From Ostrinia nubilalis (taxonomy: Eukaryota; Arthropoda; Insecta; Lepidoptera; Crambidae): DNA of 64,000 nt. The notes beneath the pieces were generated by a model. It had not been told where the DNA came from and did no database searches. It saw nothing but the letters and a program-made list of their open reading frames with translations. Below are positions 18,808 through 29,130 of the stretch, in pieces (the first letter of the stretch is position 1; every line of letters starts with the position of its first letter). A program made the position numbers and the translations under genes. The DNA lies in contig NC_087093.1 of assembly GCF_963855985.1 (NCBI RefSeq), forward strand, positions 14,213,001 to 14,277,000, given 5' to 3'.

Positions 18808-21480
18808 ATGAAAAAAAAAACATGTAAGCAGTTGATGATGCACCAGAATGATGGCGTAGTCATCTACATTAAAAACTCGATCTCACATAAAGTTTATCAG
18901 CCATTTTTTGAAGATGCAAATTGCGTAATCTGTACTATAAATAATAACTTTGCGATAGTCGGCCTCTATAGATCTCCCTCATATAGGAATTCTGAAAAAT
19001 TTCTAAATAGCATAAATGCTACATTAAGTGATCTTTCAACAGTTAACAATATTGTGTTGATGGGCGACATCAACATAGACATTAAGGCAAACAGCACTGA
19101 TCCAAATTCTCACGACTACTTAAATCTTATAGCGTCCCATGGCATGCTACCAGCACACCAAATTCCAACCAGATTGGGTAACTGCTTGGATCATGTTATT
19201 TTAAAGACAAAACTACAATCTAGGACTCTAGTTATAGAAACATCTTTAACTGACCACTTTCCAGTCCTTCTTAACCTGAATCTTGCCAAGTCTATCTCTA
19301 GCCAAGCAAACCGACATATCAATAAAACCAACTTTACACAAATTGCACTTGATTTAGAAAGAACAGACTTCTCTAGTATTTTAAGCTTTGACAATGTTGA
19401 TGAGGCGACTGATCAGTTCCTTGACATATTAATATCTACATTAAAAAACAATACCATCTCGCACACAGTTCCTTGCAGGCAGCGAATCCTAAAACCGTGG
19501 ATTACCACGGGCTTGCTGAGATGCATACGAAATAGAGATCGTATGCATAAAAAGGCTAAATTAAATCCATTTAATATGACACTTCAAATTACATACAAAC
19601 GTTATAGGAACTTCTGTAATAATCTTTTAAAACACCTAAAGAGAGATTATGAAAAAGCTGAATTTGCTAATGCAAGAAATAACCCTAAGAAAACTTGGGA
19701 GATCATTAAAAACGTCACTAATACTAAGAAAGTAGCTGAACCACCTACAGAACTTCTAAATTTAAATAATGATCCGACGGAATGTGTTAACATTGTAAAC
19801 TCATTTTTTGCACATATAGGGAAAGACTTGGCAAGCAAAATTAAGCCTAATCCAAACTCTGAGGCTCACGAACTACCCCCCGAGCATCAGTACTCTCCTC
19901 CTCATTCGATGGCTATTCTAGAGATCGATGAAAGGGAGGTACAAGACATTGTTATGAGCCTCAGGAATGACTGTGCAGTGGGATGGGACGGATTGTCAGC
20001 CAGAATCTTCAAGTCCTGTCTAGTTCTTATACCCGTCATTACCCACTTATGTAACCTAGCAGTGAAAACTGGGAGGTTTCCAGTTGCCTTGAAAAAGGCA
20101 GTTGTCCACCCCATATATAAGAGTGGGGACAGAGCCAGTGTCAATAATTACCGTCCAATCTCGGTGTTGCCTACCTTGTCCAAGATTTTTGAACGTTTTC
20201 TGAATCGCCGTCTGGTTTCCTTCCTCGAAGCAAATAACCTAATCTCAAATAATCAATTCGGTTTCAGGAGAGGAAGGTCTACCGAGGACGCTGTGGCCTC
20301 ACTTGTAGAATACGTAGTCAGTGAGGTTGACGGTAATAGAAAATGTCTAGGCATTTTCCTGGATCTCTCCAAGGCTTTTGACACTGTCTCTGTCCCCTTA
20401 CTCTTGAAGAAGTTGGATGCACTGGGTGTAAGAGGGTGTGCGTTAAGCGTTTTTTCCGATTATCTATCGGGAAGGACGCAATGTACAAGGATAGGAGAAT
20501 TTGTCAGCCACCAAGAGGCTCTTGACTTCGGAGTTCCCCAAGGGAGTATACTGGGTCCCACGTTATTCTTAATATACGTTAACCAGCTCTGTGACTTACA
20601 GTTACCCCACTCTCGAATAATAGCCTATGCAGACGACACGGTTCTGGCTGTCTCAGGAAATGATTGGGCTGAGGCTTTCGCTTTGGCTGAAAATAATTTT
20701 AAAATTATCATGAATTGGCTAAGGCTTAACCTTCTTACGCTGAACGCAGACAAAACTAAAGTTTTGACTTTTTCAATTCGCTCTTCTACACAACCTCCGC
20801 ATGAAGGCCTTCAGATACGTGCCCATAAATGCTCCAGTGGGTCAATAAACTGCGACTGCCCCCAGTTACAAAATACAACCATAATGAAATACCTGGGTAT
20901 ACAGGTAGATCACTGCTTAAACTGGCATAGTCAGGTGGAATCCGTAGCATGTCGATTGCGTAAGATGATCTTCATCTTCAAGACTTTTCGCAATTCCGCA
21001 GATAGAGATATCCTGTCAACAGTCTACTCAGCGCTTTGTGAGTCAATCCTTTCCTACTGCATCCCAGTGTGGGGTGGCACCTCCAAGACAACCTTCATTA
21101 AAATTGAACGTGCACAAAGAGCAGTACTTAAGGTTATGTATAGAAGGCCCTGGAGATATCCAACCGCACAACTGTATGAGGAATGTAATCTACTCACGGT
21201 TAGACAATTACATATCCTTCGGACCACCCTGTGGCTACACCCGACTATACCAATAAACTGTCCATCAGAGTCTAGACGTCGTCCCAAACCACCTTGTCCT
21301 GCAACCACCACTAATACTGTCTTCGCTGATAAACAGCTGCATAACTTAAGCACAAAATTGTATAATAAACTAGACAAAATATTACAAATACATAAATTAA
21401 ACAAGTTTGAGCTTAAAAAGAAGTTAAGATTGTACCTGCAAAATCTTGGCTACACTGACACTGAGGATTTGTTGTCCTAG
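18808..21480 (+). CDS. LINE endonuclease-reverse transcriptase, N-terminally truncated
   Basis: 890 codons, uninterrupted. It lacks roughly the first 96-115 residues present in the relative at 29131-31923: homology begins at NQNDG-like HQNDGVVIYIK, so the catalytic front of the APE-type endonuclease is gone. Present: RSPSYRNSEKF, GDINIDIK (about 86) and LTDHFP of the endonuclease back half. Reverse transcriptase motifs follow: NYRPISVLPTLSKIFE, QFGFRRGRST, FLDLSKAFDTVS, GVPQGSILGP and YADD (about 607). The N-terminal MKKKTCKQL comes from junction sequence and is not native. The long frame implies a young insertion, but it cannot retrotranspose itself. Family: CR1/Jockey-type, possibly Daphne-like (inference). 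Confidence 0.9.
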   Translation: MKKKTCKQLMMHQNDGVVIYIKNSISHKVYQPFFEDANCVICTINNNFAIVGLYRSPSYRNSEKFLNSINATLSDLSTVNNIVLMGDINIDIKANSTDPNSHDYLNLIASHGMLPAHQIPTRLGNCLDHVILKTKLQSRTLVIETSLTDHFPVLLNLNLAKSISSQANRHINKTNFTQIALDLERTDFSSILSFDNVDEATDQFLDILISTLKNNTISHTVPCRQRILKPWITTGLLRCIRNRDRMHKKAKLNPFNMTLQITYKRYRNFCNNLLKHLKRDYEKAEFANARNNPKKTWEIIKNVTNTKKVAEPPTELLNLNNDPTECVNIVNSFFAHIGKDLASKIKPNPNSEAHELPPEHQYSPPHSMAILEIDEREVQDIVMSLRNDCAVGWDGLSARIFKSCLVLIPVITHLCNLAVKTGRFPVALKKAVVHPIYKSGDRASVNNYRPISVLPTLSKIFERFLNRRLVSFLEANNLISNNQFGFRRGRSTEDAVASLVEYVVSEVDGNRKCLGIFLDLSKAFDTVSVPLLLKKLDALGVRGCALSVFSDYLSGRTQCTRIGEFVSHQEALDFGVPQGSILGPTLFLIYVNQLCDLQLPHSRIIAYADDTVLAVSGNDWAEAFALAENNFKIIMNWLRLNLLTLNADKTKVLTFSIRSSTQPPHEGLQIRAHKCSSGSINCDCPQLQNTTIMKYLGIQVDHCLNWHSQVESVACRLRKMIFIFKTFRNSADRDILSTVYSALCESILSYCIPVWGGTSKTTFIKIERAQRAVLKVMYRRPWRYPTAQLYEECNLLTVRQLHILRTTLWLHPTIPINCPSESRRRPKPPCPATTTNTVFADKQLHNLSTKLYNKLDKILQIHKLNKFELKKKLRLYLQNLGYTDTEDLLS

Positions 21481-21482
21481 AC

Positions 21483-21543
21483 AACAACACACACATACAC
21501 TTACACGTATATACATTACACTTACACATACCTACACATACAC

Positions 21544-21583
<40 letters not shown>
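21483..21583 (+). repeat. (CA)n-rich microsatellite in LINE 3' UTR
   Basis: Begins as interrupted ACACAT/CTTACA units and becomes pure CACACA. The related LINE at 28.6-33.5 kb carries a (CA)n tract in the same relative place, so this belongs to the element. Confidence 0.85.
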
Positions 21584-21586
<3 letters not shown>

Positions 21587-21986
21587 TATACAACAAGCAA
21601 CACTCACAGTTCTCTGTCGTCTTATTATCTACTTTATATTTCTTTTGTTAAATTCACATATCTTTTCACAGTAATGTTTAAACTTAGAAAATTGTAAGAA
21701 TTCTCATACCCATATCGCGAGCCGAACCACTGACCCTTCAAAGCTCAGGTTTCTCCTATTTTGAAGGTCAGGGGAACAACATATTTGCTTAAACACGAAG
21801 TTTGTCAATTAACGTGATTAAGATTTTAAGCTGTATTAGTGATGGTTTGGAAATAAACTATTTATTATTTATTATTATTATTATTATAGTTTAACCTCTG
21901 ACTTGAACTAAAGATAAAAAAAAATCCCAGCGCTTGTAATTAATCAGTTACTGTTTCCATTTGTACACAAACTTATCATCAATATT

Positions 21987-22275
21987 AGCTAGTTTTTACC
22001 CGCGGCTCTACTCGCTTGAATATTGAAAAGATGAAATATTAGAAAATTTCCACTGTTCTCATACTAAGTACCATTAGTGATTAGTGTAGGCAAGCCTTCT
22101 CAGTAGACTCACAATCTAGTGAAGGTTTGACCTTCTCTGGTATGGTAGCGTCTGCAGGTAGAACAGAACTAGGACTTTATCCAGCATTGTTTGAATTTCG
22201 GCTGTAACGATTGGTGAAAAATTTGTTAGAATCGATTCAGCAGTTCCCGAGACAAACACACAAAAACATTTTTTG
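21987..22275 (-). mobile_element. Helitron relic, antisense, next to lysozyme promoter
   Basis: CTAGTTTTTACCCGCGGCTC at the left is the reversed Helitron 3' end. GATTGGTGAAAAATTTGTTA and CAGCAGTTCCCGAGACAAAC are body motifs common in moth Helitrons. The outer end with ATATTAGTA is lost. It stops about 20 bp before the TATA box of the lysozyme gene. Confidence 0.65.
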
Positions 22276-22294
22276 TTTATATCGAAACTAAATT

Positions 22295-22304
22295 TTATAT
22301 AAAA
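22295..22304 (+). promoter_or_regulatory. TATA box of lysozyme gene
   Basis: TTATATAAAA lies 74-83 bp upstream of the ATG, which fits a start of transcription near 22325-22335 and a short leader. No convincing kappa-B (GGGRNNYYCC) site is seen in the 100 bp upstream. Confidence 0.6.
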
Positions 22305-22377
22305 CGTGTTGCCTAAGATACAGCTTTATTGTGACTTCCGTCATTATCAAATACTGACGTTGAAATAATTTGAGAAC

Positions 22378-23782
22378 ATGAAGTACGTTTGGGTGTTATT
22401 TTTAGCGGTTTTTGTAGCGCATTCTCAAGCGTTCAAGTTTACGAGATGCGGATTGGTTCGGGAATTGAGGAGGCAAGGGTTTCCTGAGGACAAAATGAGG
22501 GACTGTGAGTACAGTCTTAAACGTTTATTCTAAGTGAAGTGTACATTTTTAGTTATGTCATGATTCGCCTGATGACACTTGGCCTTCACCTGATTTAAGT
22601 TAGTGAATAGCAGAGGAGGAAATATTATAAGCTCATGACTTTGGCATTCAACCTGATTTACTTCATAGCATTAGACGATTACTACTGCTCTTTCATCATC
22701 ATCATCATTTCAGCCACAGGACGTCCACTGCTGAACATAGGCCTCCACCAATGATTTCCACATCGCCCGGTTGGTAGCGGCCTGCATCCAGCACCTTCCT
22801 GCTACCTTTAGCTAATATTCTTTAGTTGACTAATAAGTAAATAAATAAACACTGCATTTAATTGGGTGTGCTTTATAAATTATTAGGTTGAGAGCTTAAC
22901 GTAAATAGCCGACAAAAAACTTACACCCAAAAAAAACAACTTTAAGAAAACAAATTTTTGTTCTAGATTAGATAAAATCATGTTTATTCGTTACAGGGGT
23001 CTGCCTCATAGAGCACGAGAGTGGACGGCGTACCAATGTTGTAGGACCGAGAAACAAGAACGGTTCCTACGATTACGGACTATTCCAGATTAACGATGGA
23101 ATCTGGTGTAGCAATTCCAACACGCCTGGAAAGGATTGTAATGTAAAGTGCTCAGGTCAGTGTCTTTACGAGAAATTTACAATCATCATAATCCCGTTAC
23201 AGTTTCCTTTAAGATTCCTCCAATGCTATCGAAACCAATTAATTGAAAGCGCTGATCGAACGTTCACCAGTCTAGTCTTTTACCAACATCCTACTGAGAA
23301 TTATTAAACACTTTACCTACAATAATGTCGAAAACTCTCCATAGTTTTTTATTATGCTACATTAGTACTATATCTTAAAAACAAGGTCCCCATTCCAAAA
23401 CGACTCCAAAATATTAATCTGTACAAACTGTACATAAAACATGCGATTGGTTTAACTACTGAAATTCAACCAATTTCAGACTACTTAACTCTCTCATCTA
23501 TGTTAGATCTTGAATTCGCTTTTGACATTCGTTTCTAATTTCTAATACTTGTTTACTGTGTTAAAAATGAATATTCTACTACCACATTATATCAGATTTT
23601 GTTCTAAGAATATTCTTTGCTCATTAGAATTATTTATCATTTCAGACCTCATCACAGACGACATTACAAAGGCTTGCACATGTGCGAAGAAGATCTTCAG
23701 GATCCAAGGCTTCCTAGCCTGGTACGGCTGGCGAAACCATTGCACGCACCCGAGCGATCTACCCGACATCAGTATGTGCTAA
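22378..23782 (+). CDS. c-type lysozyme, three exons
   Basis: Secreted glycoside hydrolase (GH22) that cuts peptidoglycan; in moths it is made by fat body and haemocytes. Exons: 22378-22504, 22997-23155, 23646-23782 (127, 159, 137 nt; 140 codons plus TAA). Donors are T|GTGAGT and G|GTCAGT, acceptors ttacag and atttcag. An 18-residue signal peptide ([18 protein letters not shown]) precedes a 122-residue mature enzyme. Catalytic Glu32 (CLIEHESG) and Asp50 ([10 protein letters not shown]) are present, as are the eight canonical cysteines. Odd: a ninth cysteine just before the usual TCAKK (KACTCAKK), a changed [12 protein letters not shown] segment where lysine/histidine-rich residues are usual, and [11 protein letters not shown] at the C-terminus. 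Likely an active but divergent paralogue. Intron 1 holds an RTE tail. The only well-supported host gene in the window. Confidence 0.95.
22693..22812 (-). repeat. RTE LINE tail in lysozyme intron 1
   Basis: TCATCATCATCATTTCAGCC, ACAGGACGTCCACTGCTGAA and CATAGGCCTCCACCAATGAT are the reversed tail of the second RTE family. It makes up a quarter of the 492-bp intron. Confidence 0.85.
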
Positions 23783-24069
23783 AGAGAATATGTAAATGAG
23801 GTATAAATGTACCTATTAAAAATTCATATTGAAGTAGGCTTTAAGGACCCTGAAGTAGGCTATGTCTCAAGTATCCTGTAGGTACACGTGTATTCTAAGT
23901 GTACTTCACTTAAATTTATCTCTCTGTACAAAGTGACACTTCTTTGTAATTTTATTTTATTTATTTTGTTTTATTCAGAAAACAAACAGCTTACTAACTG
24001 AAAATCAGTTACAAACTTCGTAATTGATTAATTTGTTTTGTGTTTATAAAACTCAATAATATACTCCTA

Positions 24070-24075
24070 AATAAA
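24070..24075 (+). terminator. candidate lysozyme polyadenylation signal
   Basis: AATAAA about 290 bp after the stop, with further AATAAAA at about 24088 and AATAAA at about 24100. No nearer canonical signal was seen, so the 3' UTR would be about 300 nt. Confidence 0.4.
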
Positions 24076-24109
24076 AGTTTGCTGTAGAATAAAATTTAAA
24101 ATAAAGCCT

Positions 24110-25307
24110 GGGGAGTGGAGCTAGTAGGGCTAGGACAACCCATTATTAAAGTTTTATGTAAATTCAATCTGTATTTAGATTCTAGGATGAGATTTTTATT
24201 TAAAATCAAGTAAATGAAAGGAGTTATCTAGGTAAATAGAAGCTAGAAGGTGCAGGAAATATTCTATATTTTCTATAAATAATAAACGAAGTTATCAGCT
24301 ATGTGACATGATACGAGTGTTGCAAGGGCGCTCGAAGTAACAAGATGTTCGAGTAAGTGATCCCAGAGGATATTTGAAATCGCCGAGAAAGTCTCCCTTT
24401 AACGCATCTCGAGAGATATTTTGTAGCTGTCTGGGAAATGTCGCAGATGCAAAAATACTCAAACAAACTCTAATATGACGCTTGGTAAATACTATCAAAA
24501 TCTATCAGTATGATTTTCTAATAAAATTAACTTTTATATCTCCAATAGCCAATTTGCTAAATCCATTATTTTAATTATTTGTCTGTGAAAACGCGTGTTC
24601 ATACTTCAAATTATAATGCAGCATGGACTTCAACACTTTTGACTTGAAAAATCTGCTGTCTTAATATGGAATAGAACCCGTGACCTTTCGTTTGCTGGGT
24701 GACGGCTCTGACCACTGAAAAATTAATTAAAATTCTGAATATCCCATAAAAAATAATTTAAGAAATTCGTCTTTACGTACCTAATGACTTCAAGCCGTAG
24801 ACTTTACGGCTTGACTATTATAGTTTTTCTAAGCCACCGCAGCCGAGTGTATAAGTACTAATATCACAAACGATAAATATTTTATTCAATGTGCAACCAT
24901 TAATAAACAATTTAACTCCCATTTGTGCAGCGGGACGTGCCAAATACGCGAAATTTATACAACCAATAACACCGACGATTCCATATCTAAAGTGCACTGA
25001 GGACTACCAAATGGCTCCATATAACGCATCTGCAATGGAAGCTAACGTTCAATAAGGGATCAGAGGATATTGCGTTCGATGTCGTCAAATGGAGTATACA
25101 ATAAGGAAGTACTAAATAAAAATTTCAAAAATAATCCTATATTTATAAAAATGTAATCACGAGCTAAGGGTGGAAGCGAGCTTCACCCGCAATTTTCAAT
25201 CGAAGAGAAACTGGCTATACATATAACCTGCAACTGCCGAAACACAACAATCCTAACAAAAAAGCTAAAGCGATAGGCTTAAACATAAGGGTTAAGTCAC
25301 ATAGCCT
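24110..25307. other. intergenic, nothing recognised
   Basis: AT-rich; an unassigned 67-codon minus ORF at 24295-24498 lacks motifs. Confidence 0.5.
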
Positions 25308-25345
25308 TACGCTCGTATTCACATACATTACAATGTAGTTTTGGA
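25308..25345. repeat. relic end of ACGCCCGTATTCAC MITE
   Basis: TTACGCTCGTATTCACATAC followed by ATTACAATG resembles the left end of that MITE family; the remainder has decayed. Confidence 0.5.
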
Positions 25346-28080
25346 CAAACTACAGAGTATTTACACGGATGTACATTTAACTATTACCACTAACCACACA
25401 AAAGGAGGGTCAGTGCAAATTGAATACCGATTCGTTTATTAAAACAATGTTGTATTAACATGGTTCTGGTTATTATCTCAGTTAATGCTTGGTTTTATTG
25501 CTATTTCAATTGAATTCCATACATAAAGATCATTAATATCAATTAATAACAGCACGATAATTGAAAATATAGAAATTACAATGGCAGTAATAACAATTTT
25601 AAATATATTTTTATCAGCCTTTCATTTTCAGATCGGACTAACTGTAATTAAATTGCTGTTAAATTTTATCCTTCGGGCTAAGCAATTGAATTAGACAGAT
25701 TAAATTGATATTGATAATTAAGGTCTTTTTTATCCAATTGTACTTGTTGATTGAAAGATTTACTAGAAGTAGTCACGTAATGGTATACTATTTTTACGAT
25801 AAGTAATGAATTATATCGGTTTAAATTATTCTACCATTTTGAATTGAGTGTCGTATAGAAAGAGGCATGAGTAGGTAGGTACTAAGTAAGTATGCCACGT
25901 TTTTTCGACAAAAAACCTTTTTTATGGGAATCTCATGATTTTTAGAAATCTGGAAGTACATTATTTTAAATTGTTTCAGAATAGAAAAACAATAAAGTAA
26001 CAAATAATAATGAGATATGGAATTATAGGAAATCATCTCATATAGAGTATTTAAAGACTGAATGAGAAAGCGATATTTTAAAGCTAGACATGTACCTACT
26101 AAAAACTATTACTTCAACTATTTAAAACCCGTCTTTATCCATGCAAAGTTAGTGTACCTACGTACATTCTATACCAGAAACGCTTGAAAATTGATTATAA
26201 AAGTCCACATCTGAAACACGTCAAGCATAAAACTGAAATGAACGGTTTCCAAGCACTTCTCACAAAGGGTTTTATAACGTTCTATCGAGCCAAGTAATGA
26301 CTCGCGGAGTGGACCTCTATGTTTGCTTTGTTGGGTCTTGGCATCTTACAAAAAGAATCCGCCATTTTGGGAATCGTTCCAGCCTTAAATATGTATAAGG
26401 TTTATAGAGCGAGTGTTACTTCAAAGGGATATACAGCTCTAAAGTAGCAGTAATAGTTTTCATTACAGAAAATACAAAGTAAAAGCACATTTAGCACGAG
26501 CCAAGTCGTTCTGTCGTCGACGGAGACGTTTTGGAATTCGTATTTTCTGTATAGGTTCATTACGCTTTATACTGGCTGAAATATTCTGGAAAATTTAGTT
26601 TCAATTTAGTTATTTACTTAGTCTTTAAGAGACAAAATGAAATGTTAACATTTATTTTGAAGTAAAAGGTACAAGTAAAGTTTGATAGTTGACGTATGAT
26701 AAGTACAAAAAATAACAATTTAATCAAAATAACGTTAGGTACTCTGTTTTTTCTTAATTATTATTATTATTGGTAAAAAATACAAACTACTATCGCAGTG
26801 AAACAAGCAACCATGAAAAGAAACATCATTTATGCATGAGCCATTAACTTAATCTGTGTCTAAAGTTTCTTCATAATGTACCTAATGAATAAATGAATGA
26901 AAAGTACACAAGGAACACGCTAAGTCGATCCAAAACGCTGTCCCTTTCCTACTCATCTAATAGTCCGTCTGTTCAAAACAAAAGTATTGTTAAGCTAACC
27001 CACTAACGTTTCTCACAAAAAAAGTCCGCAACAAAAGACGGCAAAAACAACAAAATAGTTTTGAAAAACTGCAAGCCAAGTTTCTGTTTCGCCGCATTTA
27101 TATCCAGCATCTCTTCAGGGTTCAGATTACGCCAAGGAGGTGCAAAGTAGACGCATTTATCTTTATCTTGTGACTCGCATACCGTTTATTTACATTGCCT
27201 GCATTCTGAACCATTTGTCTTGCTGGTGCAGGTGCAATTTTGCACGTCTTTTATGCAAACACAGGGGTGAAAACTTAGAAGGACTGTTTTTAGTTCGGAC
27301 TTAGAGAGATGGATAAGAGTTGTTGTTGTTAATTTGTTCGAAATATACTTTTGTATTGAATTTATCAGCTATTTGTAGTGTAGTACGGTGTATTATTACT
27401 ACTTTGTTCCAAAGTTAGAGTTTCGATTAAGTCGTAAGTACGTTTATAGTATGAGAGCTGTCTTCGAAATAATCATCATTAATTAAACTATGAGCACTGC
27501 CCTCTTTCATATCCCAGATTTCTACTAAATTAGATTAAAATAACACATAAAAGATACAAAAACTAGTAACGATATAAAAACAATGAGCATTTACTAATTC
27601 TAAACACGTTTATCTTATCTTATAAGTCAAAAGGTTGAAATAATATTTTTGTTCAGCAGTGATTTGCAAGAATTTTAGTTTGATAAATATCTACCTATTT
27701 TTTCTTCTTTTAATCTCACAAATGTTATTTTCTAGGTTCTATTTTAACAGCAAAGGTTTAAGCTCAAACTGTTCTGTTTTATTAAGTGGATCATCTTCTG
27801 TATTAAGATGCAAAGTCGTGCTCTCGCGGTAGTAACATTTTATATTGTTTTGTTCTGGATGAGCACGCTTTATTGTATTTTAACTAGAGCGTGAGAGTTT
27901 TGGACGTGTTTAATAATAAGATGTTAAAAAAATTTAAGATATTCATATCTATCCTATAATATACTTGTTTACCTACCGAGCCGCTAAATTATTAAGCAAA
28001 ACATAGTTTAATTTCTGTATGATTTACTCGTAGTAAATAGAGATAGGAACGAGAGGTGAGATCAATTATCTAGATAAGTA
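25346..28080. other. 2.7-kb AT-rich stretch, nothing recognised
   Basis: No ORF with motifs, no RNA gene and no repeat structure spotted. The longest repeat-free stretch of the window. Confidence 0.5.
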
Positions 28081-28227
28081 ACGGCCGTATTCACAAACAT
28101 TACTATAAGATATCACAGTGCGCGTGGAGTGGACGCACAGGGTGACACGTAAACCGATCACAGAGCTCTATTTAACGCTGTGCGTTCGATTGGCTGCTTC
28201 ACTTAAGCAAGCATCGTTTGTGAATAA
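28081..28227. mobile_element. MITE, ACGCCCGTATTCAC family, copy 3
   Basis: CGGCCGTATTCACAAACATT at the left, CATCGTTTGTGAATA at the right. Both ends are somewhat eroded. Interior AGAGCTCTATTTAACGCTG is shared with the other copies. Confidence 0.8.
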
Positions 28228-28848
28228 CAACAATAAAAAAACAAATAGGCATAACAATCATATCAGCCAGTGCTGAAAAGTAGGAGAAACTCAATCACAG
28301 TTGGATCAGTTTTCAGAATGATTTTTAATTTTATTGTGATTTAAATTATCTCTTTGGGACGTTTACCCAAAAGGGAGAAAAACAGTGACCGTTCGAATTC
28401 ATATCGGACGAAACCGCGGGCTGAAGTCAGTACAGTCACGGAATGAAAAGGTTCGTCAGTTTTCAAATTGATTCCTTCAACGAATCGCGAGCACATATTA
28501 CCTTTTAAAACTATGTTACAGAATAATCTCGAGTTAGAGATAATAATCTTTAACTGTTCGTCAGTAAAGTTCAAAATTATTCAGATCAAAGTTGTGACGC
28601 TATATCTTGTCAAGAAGATTATTATGATTAATAATAATAATAAATTTCTTTATTAATTGTAACATAATACAGAGACTTTAAAAGAACTCTGATTTCCGAA
28701 CTAGGTATAGAATACCTGTATCTCAGAAGATCAGCGCCCTCTTCCACAGATCATAAACAAAGAAAAATTAAAAGTGTTAATAAAGATTGAATCTTAAACA
28801 ATGTTCACAAACAAAAAACTGATAAAATAGTACATTGTGAGGTGTATC

Positions 28849-28873
28849 GGTGTGTGTGTGCGTGTGTGGTGTG

Positions 28874-28932
<59 letters not shown>
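28849..28932 (-). repeat. (CA)n microsatellite in LINE 3' UTR
   Basis: A GT run on the plus strand with a few C interruptions, about 200 bp from the LINE terminus. Confidence 0.9.
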
Positions 28933-28937
<5 letters not shown>

Positions 28938-29130
28938 CAAATTAATTCTGTGTGAGCTAAAAACGTACTTTTAAAAGTTCCTCAGTCTTCTGGTAGTCAA
29001 GCGTAAGCAGCCAGTTTGTTACTTTAATTTTGCATTCATATACAGTACCAGGATAAAAGTTCAGAAGTTTGTTGGCTTGATTATATAAATAAATGGATAG
29101 AAAGTAACTTTGTCGACTGGCCAATGCAGT

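Larger units (their letters stand above)
18808..21889 (+). mobile_element. non-LTR retrotransposon, 5'-truncated
   Basis: Holds one large open frame, a (CA)n-rich 3' UTR (21483-21583) and a terminal (TTA)n run at about 21864-21889. ORF1 and the front of the endonuclease are missing. Same architecture and 3' tail as the full-length element at 28617-33480. Confidence 0.85.

Noticed and set aside
21413..21697. ORFs across the (CA)n tract
   Set aside because: Poly-threonine/histidine or cysteine/valine products of a microsatellite.
23549..23799. 77- and 60-codon ORFs at lysozyme exon 3
   Set aside because: The first is exon 3 read through the upstream intron; the second is a shadow frame.
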